In this document: positions 1 through 8,900 of the stretch, one piece after another
How positions within the stretch are numbered: position 1 is the stretch's first letter
Layout of the letters: each line of letters starts with the position of its first letter
Origin: Phellopilus nigrolimitatus
Lineage: Eukaryota; Basidiomycota; Agaricomycetes; Hymenochaetales; Hymenochaetaceae
Direction of reading: 5' to 3'
Assembly: GCA_021029095.1 (NCBI GenBank)
Contig: JAJOHG010000605.1
Span: forward strand, 1 to 11,729
Length of the DNA: 11,729 nucleotides
Program-made: the position numbers and the translations under genes
Notes under the pieces: generated by a model
Databases searched by the model: none
What the model was told of the DNA's origin: nothing
The model's input: the letters and a program-made list of their open reading frames with translations, nothing else

Positions 1-2
1 TC

Positions 3-56
3 TATGCTCATACGTGGGACGCGTACTTAGTCCATATGGCTGCTGGATGGGAATAG
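3..56 (+). CDS. possible 3' end of an upstream gene (partial)
   Basis: Reading from base 3, 17 codons run from the window edge to a TAG at 54-56 and end in the peptide HMAAGWE. The stretch has Trp, Tyr and His spacing that looks protein-like (AHTWDAYLVHMAAGWE), while the other two frames look less natural. The fragment is too short to assign to a family, and no splice site lies in it. It could equally be chance. Confidence 0.25.
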   Translation, partial: YAHTWDAYLVHMAAGWE

Positions 57-1015
57 CATGCGGCGCGTGGAAAACGGGCTGATAGAATGGACGTGTCGCC
101 ATGGTCGATAATCGAGGCAGTGCTAGTGTTGCGCGACTATAAGTGCGGGAGACAAGGATTGACACTTGCCTTTGACGGACGTGTTTGCTTTATCTCAAGC
201 CACCTGTTGTGCTGTGTTTGCGTTTTTTGGCCACCACAACCATTTTGACTGTTCTTTGTTCCCTTGTTTTGCTTTATTTGATTGCTGGCTGGCTTTCATA
301 CTCTGGCGGAGTAGACTCGGATCACGATCCTACATTATTTATCAAATCAACCTCTCTATAATCTCTTTTCAAATTCGAGCCGCGGGGGTCAAAGACTATA
401 AGAACAGAAATTGTTTGTGTCCAGCTTACGTACTTAAATCTAGTGAATCAGGGTGACTTTTCGGTTCCACTCCGAATCTCTACGCCTCCCACTCGAGAGC
501 ATTGCAAGAGGAACCCGATGGGGAGAATATCTTAAGAAAGTTGTGGCTTCGCGAGGTAAGCATCACTCTTGTTACGTCACGCGTATTACCCGAGCACCCG
601 AGTTCACGCTTATTTTTCTAACTCTGCTGGGCCTCCTCTTCTGCAGTATCATAAATATCGCAGCTAGTCTTCGCTCATTACTTGATATAAAAGCTGTCCT
701 CAAATATTTCAGTAAGCGAGATATCTCTTTCACAACATACGTCTTCTAATTTTCGATAAAAAGGTCGAAGAATGATCCGAGTTTCACATCACTGTTGATT
801 AGCATTCGACTTGAAAGCTAAGACAACGAGTGGCGTCTTGAGATGACTGGAAAAGGTGACTCTTATCTATCTATCCATGACAGCTGGCCAACATCATCTT
901 CTTACTAATGCTTTGCTGACAAATTGTTTCGTAAAAGTGCGAATACATCGCATCAAATGTGTATTAAAGCTTTAGATTGAATTTCTCTGTCCGGGAAAGC
1001 TTACTCGGCTCAGTC
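57..1015. other. long gene-poor interval upstream of the NmrA-like gene
   Basis: I recognise no gene in these 959 bases. Two open frames of about 97 codons (166-456 and 453-749, +) have T-rich, low-complexity translations, no family resemblance and non-ATG starts. A good intron-like pair is present: donor GTAAGC at 555 and acceptor CTTCTGCAG ending at 646. The sequence after the acceptor meets a stop at once in the phase that continues the open frame. TATA-like strings occur near 683-690 (GATATAAAAG) and 962-968 (TATTAAAG). The second is close enough to the ATG at 1016 to belong to the next gene's promoter, but this is a guess. Confidence 0.4.
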
Positions 1016-2116
1016 ATGAGCGGAGACTGCGTCCTGGTTCTAGGTGCTACTGGGAAGACAGGCGAGGTAATCGTTGACGAACTTTTGCAGGTCCCTGATT
1101 TCGTGCGTTCATTATGCTCCCATGCGAATTATTATTAACGTTTTTATTATATTTTCCAGGTTGTCATTGCTGCCGTTCATCCTTCGTCTGCTGAAAAACC
1201 GGTCGTCTTGAGGTTCCAAAATCGCGGCGCTGAGATCCGTGTCGTCGACATTGAGAAATCGACTCCTGAACAACTCAGCGACACGCTTAAAGGTGTAGAC
1301 GTCGTGCTTTGTGCCATCGAGTGGACGCAGATCAAGCTGCAGTACCCTCTAATCGATGCTGCGAAAAAGGCGGGTGTGAAGAGGTTCATCTGGGCTCCTA
1401 CTTGCGCCCGTGGCGTTAGGCGGCTTCACGATGAGGTATGTCCGTTTTTGAATAGAGTCTCCCTCCCCCATCCATTGTGTCCAATATGCCTTGTTTAAAT
1501 GACTGATGATTCCTTCTCCAGAAACTTGCCGTCCATGATTATATCAAGAAATCTGGAATTGGCTATACATTCATCGACGTTGCCTTATGGTAAGTCCTTC
1601 GAACCTTCATATAATTGTCACTCGTCTTATATATACGTATATCGCAGGTTTATGCTTCCTGTCCTCAATACTTCGAAAGCCATGTGGCCAATCCAAGTTG
1701 AATTCTCCAAACAAATGCACGGAACCGGCGACATCAAATGCGCTTTCATCGACAGACGCGATGTCGGCACATTCGTTGCGCGCGTTCTTCGTGATGAGTG
1801 CACGCTGAATCGTTGCGTGTTCTGCTGGGCGGTTGAGGCCACGCAGAACGAGGTCTTCGCGCTTGCGGAGCGCATCTCTGGGCAGAAGATTGATATTGTC
1901 AGGGTGAGCAAGGAAGACCTTGCAGAGAAACTGAAAAAGTCGGAAGGTATGGAACGCGCGTTTCTGGAGTATGCGCATAGTTGGTGGATCCGTGGCGACA
2001 ATGCCGTCGAGAATGCGAAGAAGGAATACAGGTTTGTGCTCGATGGGAAGGAGCTTTACCCCGACCTGGAGTTGGGCTCTTTCGAGACATATGCGAAGGA
2101 GTTTTACTTGGAATAG
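1016..2116 (+). CDS. NmrA-like / isoflavone-reductase-family NAD(P)-binding protein
   Basis: The model has four exons: 1016-1102, 1160-1435, 1522-1589 and 1648-2116, giving 900 nt and 299 aa. Donors are GTGCGT, GTATGT and GTAAGT; acceptors are CCAG, CCAG and GCAG. The N-terminus is a Rossmann fold with the dinucleotide motif GATGKTG at residues 10-16. It is followed by a beta strand rich in Val and Ile, the segment KGVDVVLCAI (73-82), AAKKAGVKRFIWAP (96-109) and HDYIKKSGIGYTFIDV (126-141). These are the order and wording of fungal NmrA-like and isoflavone-reductase-like proteins, cytosolic atypical short-chain dehydrogenases that either reduce small aromatic substrates or sense NADP redox state. 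The length is typical (about 300 aa). The loop after AP109 seems about four residues short compared with relatives I remember (SDWGTP or similar). The start was chosen because it places the Gly motif near the N-terminus. The substrate cannot be told. The gene converges on the next gene, with 171 bp between stops. Confidence 0.9.
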
Positions 2117-2287
2117 ATGTCTCTATTGCCACAGCTGTAATACTATTCTAATGTCCGTAGTACCGAGATAGCAAATGAAGTCCGATTAAAATGCTCAAGG
2201 GAAAGATGAAAGCAAAACACAATGAAGTACACAGACACATTGTTCATCAGCACATGAAATTGAAGCAAAATTAGGAGAGGGAAAAGC

Positions 2288-3697
2288 TCAGATCTCAGGC
2301 ATGCCTCGATATCCACTGTGCTCGGCGTTCACGTCTGAGTTCAATAATCCAGAACTCGGCTGGACAACATGAGTCTGAGAGATATTGCGAGTATTGTAAT
2401 CGCCGATTTCAGGAGACATGGACGTTGGGTACGTAGTATGATCGTTCGGATTCTGCGGAGATAGGCAGAGCGTATATCAGCAAGATAGATACAGAGACAT
2501 TCGCAAGGGGACTCATACGTATAATGGAGACGAGTTTGTCTGCACAACCGGCAAGGCCGGTGCATAATACGACGCGTTAGCATTGGTGGCAAAGGGAGAC
2601 TTCTGAGCGAGCCTGCCAGAATCCAATTCCGTGTCTTCGGGCCCATCCGGGTCATCTTTGTCCGAATAAACCTTGACATGCGCATATTTTCTCCAGTTCC
2701 TCCTGTAAAGGAAGAATGCCGCTCCTCCAATAAGAGCCAAACCTCCGACACTACCTAACACGGCGCCCACAATAGCCCCCGTGTTGCTAGACGACGAACT
2801 TTCTTTTCCTTGAGATCCTTGTGTTGAACTACCAGTAGACGAAGTTGCGGTCTGGCTAGGTGTTGCGGACGATTCTGGGCCTGGATAGCGGATTCGTTCG
2901 GCCATGTCTTATTAGTTTTGGAAGTTCGAAAGTAAGACGTACCGTGGTCAGAAAGAGCAGCCTGAGGGTCGAAGTTTGTCGCTGTGACGTTAAGATACGC
3001 CCACGCTGGGACCGACGTCTCCAGAGGAATATCCTTCGGAAATCTTAGTGAACAGGAAACCGAGAAAATCAGGCGGAAGTACAATGTAGATGTCGAAAAT
3101 CACTTACTCCATGACATAAACACTCGGACAAAAGGCATTCCAGCTACTCCAACTAGAGAAATCAACACGGAGAAGAAAACGCAATGTAAGAAATGCGAAG
3201 AAATTAACGAATATAGAACACCTACCTATCAACATTGGACGCGTTTTGACACGCAGCGCAAGCACACATTACGGAATACATGATTGTACTGCAATAACAC
3301 GGCGTGGAAATAGATGCATTCTGTGGGCCAGTATAAAACTTGCCTGGCGGGAGCTCGCTAACGTCGAATTCTGGTTTGACCCATAAGGACAACAGTTTAT
3401 TTTCACTCTAAAGAGATTAAGAAGGACTTACGACCACCATTACACTGCCCTCCAAGATATGCTCCGACTTGGCAAGGTGTTTGGCCCCTCGAGTTGTTAA
3501 ACTGCGAAGAAAGAACAGAAAAGGTCAGCAGTTTTGATTCGAAGATCCTAAGAGACCTATATACACACAAGAGCCAGTCCGGGAAGACAAGTCGCCTCAA
3601 CCGTGATTTGTGCGGTCGTAATTCTCCAGCACAGACTGCCTAGTAGTAATAGCTGCAGCAGCGTCGCAGACGCAACCCCACGAGAGATTGCGGACAT
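2288..3697 (-). CDS. basidiomycete Cys-rich, Ser-rich type I membrane protein
   Basis: The model has seven exons on the complement: 3569-3697, 3432-3501, 3226-3370, 3108-3152, 2943-3043, 2519-2880 and 2288-2452, giving 1017 nt and 338 aa. A signal peptide (residues 1 to about 29, core LLQLLLLG) is followed by an ectodomain of about 135 residues. It has nine cysteines (37, 53, 63, 91, 93, 102, 104, 107, 123), four N-glycosylation sites (N45, N84, N109, N148) and the landmarks RGQTPC, YLGGQCNGG, SWSSW and SVPAWAYLNVT. A Ser/Thr linker (167-195) leads to a Gly/Ala-rich transmembrane helix (about 198-222) with a YRR stop-transfer. The cytoplasmic tail is about 115 residues and ends in YRGMPEI. 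I recognise this layout from uncharacterised proteins common in mushroom genomes. No function is known to me; a cell-surface receptor or wall-sensor role is only a guess. An upstream in-frame ATG at 3742 would add 15 residues before the signal peptide. The acceptor of exon 6 has an in-frame alternative at 2907. Confidence 0.85.
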
Positions 3698-4200
3698 CGA
3701 TGGTGCGGGCGCTGGTGGTGTGAAGCAAAAGAAGGCGTGCACGTTTTACTCCAACTGTATAGGTATCAAACATGCGGTGGCTACTAGTATTGCCTTCGGA
3801 AGTGAAACAAGAGCCTCCGTGTTGGCGCCGGCCTGCCCGAGTCCCATTTAAGCGGAGATCAATAGAATCAAAGGTTATGAATGGAAGATGAAGAAGCATA
3901 GAATTAGGTTCTCAAGCATTTTGTGCCGATGATGTCTATCGCCTTTGATTTCAGTTATCACCAGAAGGAAAGGAAAATATCCATAGCATAGTTTAATTTA
4001 GGAAATGTGGTTACTGCAAACCACGAGGCCGAATATCACGCACCACTAGCAGCTATGCCAAATGTAGCCGACATTGATGGCGTCACTCCGCAAGAACAAG
4101 ACGGTCTTAAGGCGCCGGGAACAACAGCAACGTAGCATTTACGCGTGCATTTTGTTCGCAGAAGGCCAAGTAATGTTATTCAGAGACGTACAAATAAGAG
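3698..4200. other. intergenic region between tandem minus-strand genes
   Basis: This 503-bp stretch must hold the promoter and 5' UTR of the membrane-protein gene (start 3697, reading left) and the 3' end of the ERCC1 gene (stop at 4201-4203). I see no convincing coding frame, repeat or RNA gene. Open frames across it, such as 3603-3851 (+) and 3597-3899 (-), overlap exon 1 of the membrane-protein gene in other frames and carry no motif. On the minus strand there is a pyrimidine-rich tract just upstream of the gene (complement of about 3870-3900), as is common near fungal transcription starts. Confidence 0.5.
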
Positions 4201-5586
4201 TCAATCATCCTCGTTGAGGTCAAGCTCGATATCCCAGACCGGGCTCGGAGGTCGCCCAGGATGCTTTCCCGTGTCTTCTTTTCTCCTGCTCGATTTTCCA
4301 ACGCCCGCAGTGTGTTCGGAGCCATTCATTGTCGCGTCCTCGCTCTTGCTTTTGCTTGTTAAAAGCGGATCGACAAGGACACTCGTATCGTCGTTCAAAT
4401 CGAGTTCAATATCCCATGGTGGACTTGGATCGCGAGCAGGTGCAACGGAGCCAGCAGGCGCAGGCGGCGGATGCATGTCGGCTGCTGACCCGAACTGATG
4501 TACTTGGCGGCTCTGAGACCCTGTGTGCTCTACGTTTAAATCAGCACTCGAAAGTTCGGAAGCAATGGTCTCCTGCTCGTCCTGATTTTCTGCTTGGATC
4601 TGTGTCTGCATCGACGAAAGAGCACTCGTCGCCTTGTTGCGAAAAGGCTTATCGAACGCGTCGACGACGCGGCGCACCTTGACTTGCCCAAAGCCAGGAA
4701 GACTGCGCAGCTGTTCCGGGTACGCGTGCGCAATCTTGGCGAACGACTGCAAACAGGCGTGAAATCCAGAAGAAGGCTCGCGATAGAGTTCTACGTACCC
4801 CGAACGATGTCCTTAAGGTCTCGACGTCCATCTTGTTCACTTTGTTTATACTTGTCAGTGCGGAACGAAGCATCGCGCTGTACTCCTTGTCCACACGCTC
4901 CTTTATGAGGTCGGGCGGTTTATGCTCGAACGCCTTGTAGGTGGCAAGGTACGTGCCCGCTTCTTCTTTTCTAAAAAATAAGATTCAGTCTTGGTTTTCT
5001 TATCAAAGCGATTTATTCTCACGACCAGCATACGATAATGGTGATGTTGTTTATCAGGCACACTTTCGTGAGCTCGCGTATCGGGTCTTGATGTTCACTC
5101 TTCGATACGAGAGGCGTGTGAGTAATAACAAGGAAAGAAAGCTCAGATACTCCGTACAATGTCACAAATGAGGAGCAGGATCCGCAGATTGTACATAGTC
5201 CCAAGCTTTTGTATTCGATGGTGAATGTATTCCGGGTGGAGCCTGTGGTACTTTAGACTGGGGTAGATTAGTCGGTGAGCTCAATGAAAAAACATCTACC
5301 TACCTAAGGAACAGTGCGCAGGTAGTTCTACCGAGTTGAAAATCCGGAATTATGTCGCCAAACTCTTTATTCACATTCCTTATACATTCGAGTAGCGGAT
5401 TGGTTCTCTGAGGATTAAAGATTCAGTCTTTTCCAGTCCTTTCGTTCCCGGATTTCTGCAAGGCGAAAGTACCTGTAAAGGATTGATGATGATTGCATTT
5501 CCAGAGCCTGGCTGAACAACTGGTGGTTTGATTGGCGGCTTGCTCGAGCCAGCTGCAGCGCTAGTGTTGGTAGTTAAGGAGGACAT
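4201..5586 (-). CDS. rad10/ERCC1: ERCC1/Rad10/Swi10 nucleotide-excision-repair subunit with extended C-terminal tail
   Basis: The model has six exons on the complement: 5473-5586, 5304-5407, 5158-5257, 5023-5099, 4799-4970 and 4201-4746, giving 1113 nt and 370 aa. The protein is the non-catalytic partner of the XPF/Rad1 endonuclease, which cuts 5' of bulky lesions in the nucleus and also acts in crosslink repair and recombination. Family landmarks run in order: [10 protein letters not shown] (29-38), the central nuclease-like domain with [29 protein letters not shown] and [12 protein letters not shown], then [14 protein letters not shown] and [13 protein letters not shown] (to 189). The tandem helix-hairpin-helix region includes [12 protein letters not shown] (204-215). 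The usual protein ends near residue 225; this one carries about 145 further, disordered, acidic and Pro/Ser-rich residues with two copies of a [12 protein letters not shown] motif. The start at 5586 has a strong context (CCGCCATG); in-frame ATGs at 5634 and 5658 could add 16 or 24 residues. Confidence 0.95.
4213..4428 (-). repeat. duplicated [12 protein letters not shown] motif in the ERCC1 tail
   Basis: Two copies of a 12-residue motif lie 60 codons apart in the last exon of the ERCC1 gene. Copy 1 is at 4393-4428 (residues 296-307, [12 protein letters not shown]). Copy 2 is at 4213-4248 (residues 356-367, [12 protein letters not shown]), three residues before the stop. Eleven of twelve residues match. 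Five of the eight WDIELDLN codons differ, all synonymously (for example Leu TTG against CTC), so the copies are old and the peptide has been kept. Confidence 0.85.
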
Positions 5587-5912
5587 GGCGGTCGGTGGAT
5601 AAGGAGTCAATGTGGACGCGGCTACGCGTGACATAACATAACATGAGCAATGATCCAAGAGCAGGTGCCTCCGCCTATCGTTTCAGGTCCGAGAAATTCA
5701 TTTCTGTATAGAACACACATCCTGTATCTTCTATGGATGTTTGCAGCCTCGGTTCTCGCTGAAATAAAAAGACCTTCATTACTAACACGATAACGCCGGC
5801 ACGTCCACGATTACATAAATATTTTGTTACATAAGAAGGGCGTACGCGCTGCTTTTGGACTCGGAGTCCGGACACTCAACATCGCCCTCGACAACGGACC
5901 TTCAGCACGACG
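5587..5912. promoter_or_regulatory. divergent promoter region shared by ERCC1 and the amidohydrolase
   Basis: These 326 bp separate the two divergent start codons, so both promoters and 5' leaders must fit here. An AT-rich TATA-like string (TACATAAATATTTTG) starts near 5812, about 100 bp before the + strand ATG. A short ACATA tandem (about 5630-5643, GACATAACATAACATG) lies just upstream of the ERCC1 start. Part of this interval could be N-terminal ERCC1 coding if an upstream ATG (5634 or 5658, minus) is used. No specific factor site can be named. Confidence 0.5.
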
Positions 5913-8900
5913 ATGGACGCGAAGGTTGTGAATGATGTCGAGCATGATGCTGCGACATGGATGGCGCGTCGTAAGGCGCGTCGCCATCGCCCTTGGCCCA
6001 TCTTCGCTTTGGCGCTCCTCACGTTCTTCGTCCTCGGCACGCACATCCATCTCACGCACACGAGCACACGCCGGAGTGTACGTGTTCCATCGGACGCGGC
6101 CGAGATACACGCGCGCTGCAAGAACCTCAAGCTCAAGCCGAGCCCACCTCCAAAGTTCAACAAACGTCGGAGCTCGGACAGATTCGTGCCAGGAACGAAG
6201 GCGACGCTTGTCAAGAACGCGACAATTTGGACAGGAAGAATCGACGGACTGGAGATAATTAAAGGCGATCTCCTCCTCGACAAGGGCATTATCAAGGCTA
6301 TCGGGCACGTTGGGGAAGAAACTCTGCAGAGCTTAGATAGCGAAGCGGTGACCGTCAATGCAAACGGCGTGTGGATATCTCCCGGGTACGTTTCCGTAAT
6401 CTTTTGCACTTTTTTCTTTCTTTCTTTTGATAGTAAACTGAGCGAACATATAGCATTGTAGACTTGCACTCGCACATCGGCGATGATCCCTCTCCAGAGC
6501 TGTCTGGAGCAGAAGATGACAACTCGCTTCATGGAGTTACCCAACCATGGTTGCGCGCACTTGACGGGCTGAACACCCACGATGATTCATATCATCTCTC
6601 AATTTCAGGAGGTGTAACGACTTCACTTGTTCTTCCAGGGTCAGCGAACGGAATTGGTGAGTATACGCTTCTTTCGTATCGCATCTTTGCTGGTCGTTTC
6701 TTGAAGCAAAAATTAGATTAAATAAGCCTCGGTTTAACCAAGCCTTGTAACCAGAGAATTTTCCACAAAGCGCGTTTACATCTAAGCTCCATCATCCAGT
6801 TACTCCTCTCTCTCTCTCTTTCCTTCAATGCATACCGTCTTATTGCGCACGAGTGTTGATTGCGCTTATCTTCAGGTGGACAGGGTTTTGTCATCAAGTT
6901 GCGCGACACGGCCGAGCGCTCGCCGACGTCTAAACTGCTTGAGCCTCCATTCACACTGAATCGTTCTGAAGTCATCGACTGGTCTATGCCGCCACGATGG
7001 CGCCAAATGAAGTACGTCCGACGCTTGCCCTTCCTTTTCAAAAATGCAGATCAACTTATTATATATTTGCAGACACGCATGTGGCGAGAACCCGCGCCGT
7101 GTATACGGGAACACACGTATGGACAACATCTGGGCGTTCCGCGAAGTGTACGACAAAGCTCGGCAGATCAAGGAGAAGCAGGATGCATACTGCTCGAAAG
7201 TGCTCAGCGACGAATGGGCAGGTCTGGGCGCATTCCCAGAGGAACTGCAATGGGAGGCGCTCGTCGACGTCCTCAGGGGACGGGTGAAGGTCCAAGTGCA
7301 TTGTTACGAAGCTGTCGACTTGGATGATCTTGTTCGAGTACGTTCAGCATGTCCTTGATCAGAAGAGAAAAACATACTTACAGGTAGTATTTTGCGCAGC
7401 TTACGAACGAGTTCAAGTTCCCCATCGCTGCTTTCCACCATGCTCATGAGACGTATCTCGTTCCCGAACTTCTTAAAAAAGCCTACGGTACTGTGTAATG
7501 CTTTTTTCACCTTCGGCCGTTTCTTAACACATTTTACTCCCAGGCCATACCCCTGCTTCTGCCATGTTTGCTACGAACGCACGATACAAACGCGAAGCGT
7601 ATCGCGGCTCAGAGTTCGCTCCCAGAATTCTGGCAGACAACGGGATCCAGGTTGTCATGAAGGTGCTGATAATCTACTGAAACATACGACTTTTTATCTG
7701 ACATCTTCCTTTCTAGAGCGATCGTATGTTGATTCATCTCCGCATCTCCATTGTCATCTGGCTTAATTAGGTTTCCAGATCCTGTTTTGAACTCGCGCTT
7801 CCTTCTGTATGAGGCACAACAGGCTCACTACTACGGCCTTCCGGACAATATTGCCTTGGCATCCGTCACGACTACTCCAGCGCAGGTAATGGGTATGGAA
7901 CACCGCATCGGCCTCATCAACGAAGGCTACGATGCAGACCTAGTCATTTGGGACTCTCACCCCCTTGCACTCGGCGCAACCCCCAAACAGGTCTTCATCG
8001 ACGGAATCGCGCAACTCGCGGATCCCTACACTACGGAGAAACCCGACAGCTTTCAGAGCGTGCCAAAGACACCGAGCTTCGACAAAGAGGCTGCGAACGC
8101 AGTCAAGTACGAAGGACTGCCACCGCTCGCTCCAGAAAAGTCGCTGGTCGGAACAGTGGCTTTCACGAATGTGAGGAGCATGACGATCCTCACTGCGGAG
8201 AGCGAAGGCATCGTGAATGCGTTTGAGGCGCAGAACGATGAGTTTGCAACCATCGTTGTTGAGCGCGGTAGGGTCACATGTGCAGGAGTCCAGAGCACAT
8301 GTTCGTCGTTCATGAGCGCATCGGATGCAGAGGTCGTTGATCTGAAAGGCGGTGCGATCTCCCCTGGCCTTGTATCTTTTGGATCCCCGCTTGGTCTTGA
8401 GGAAATTGAGGGCGAAAGCTCAACATCCGATGGGTTTGTGTACGACCCACTAGCGAAGGCCGTGCCCAACATCGTCGGCGGTGACACTGCATTGATTCGT
8501 GCCGCAGACGGCCTACAATACGCAACGCGGGATGCATAGTAAGTGTTCTTTGATAATATGTATCACGAAGTTTACCTATTATTTCCTGCAATAGTCTCGG
8601 GTATCGCGCAGGCGTAACTACCGGTATCACCGCGCCTAAACATCGAGGATTCCTCTCCGGTCTCAGCACGGCATTCGGGCTCGGAGCGGCTCACAAGCTC
8701 GAGAAGGGTGCGCTCGTGCAGGAGGTCGCAGCTGTGCATGTCACTGTCGGCCACATGGGAAAGACCCCAAGCATCAGCACACAGATTGCGGCGTTGCGCC
8801 ACCTGCTACTCGACGATGGTGGAGAATCGTCGGCCTTCAAGGACGTTGCAGAGGTAAGTTACATGAATCTGTCTGACCTACGGGTTTCGCTTGTTATGCT

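Noticed and set aside
1499..1647. An uninterrupted + frame from 1499 into the last exon of the NmrA-like gene, which would remove two introns.
   Set aside because: That frame replaces the conserved HDYIKKSGIGYTFIDV segment with unrelated residues. Splicing at 1435/1522 and 1589/1648 restores it.
5461..5473. A 17-nt intron in ERCC1 ending at the first GCAG after NPLQ.
   Set aside because: It is too short to splice. The acceptor at 5408 gives a 65-nt intron and the family sequence [12 protein letters not shown].
6454..6462. Acceptor TTGTAG at 6461 for exon 2 of the amidohydrolase.
   Set aside because: It puts the exon out of frame with DLHSHIG. The acceptor ATATAG ending at 6453 gives SPGIVDLHSHIG.
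5876..6580. Minus-strand open frame of 234 codons, with another of 165 codons at 5811-6308.
   Set aside because: Both are antisense shadows of GC-rich exons 1-2 of the amidohydrolase, whose motifs are on the + strand. Neither shows domain features.
6806..6819. The CT repeat as a possible mobile-element or regulatory repeat.
   Set aside because: It is a short simple repeat within an intron near a pyrimidine-rich tract. There are no terminal repeats or coding content.
7488..7766. A + frame at 7392-7766 reading through three introns of the amidohydrolase.
   Set aside because: It contradicts the conserved GHTPASAMFATNARYKREAYRGSE segment, which lies in another frame of exon 6.
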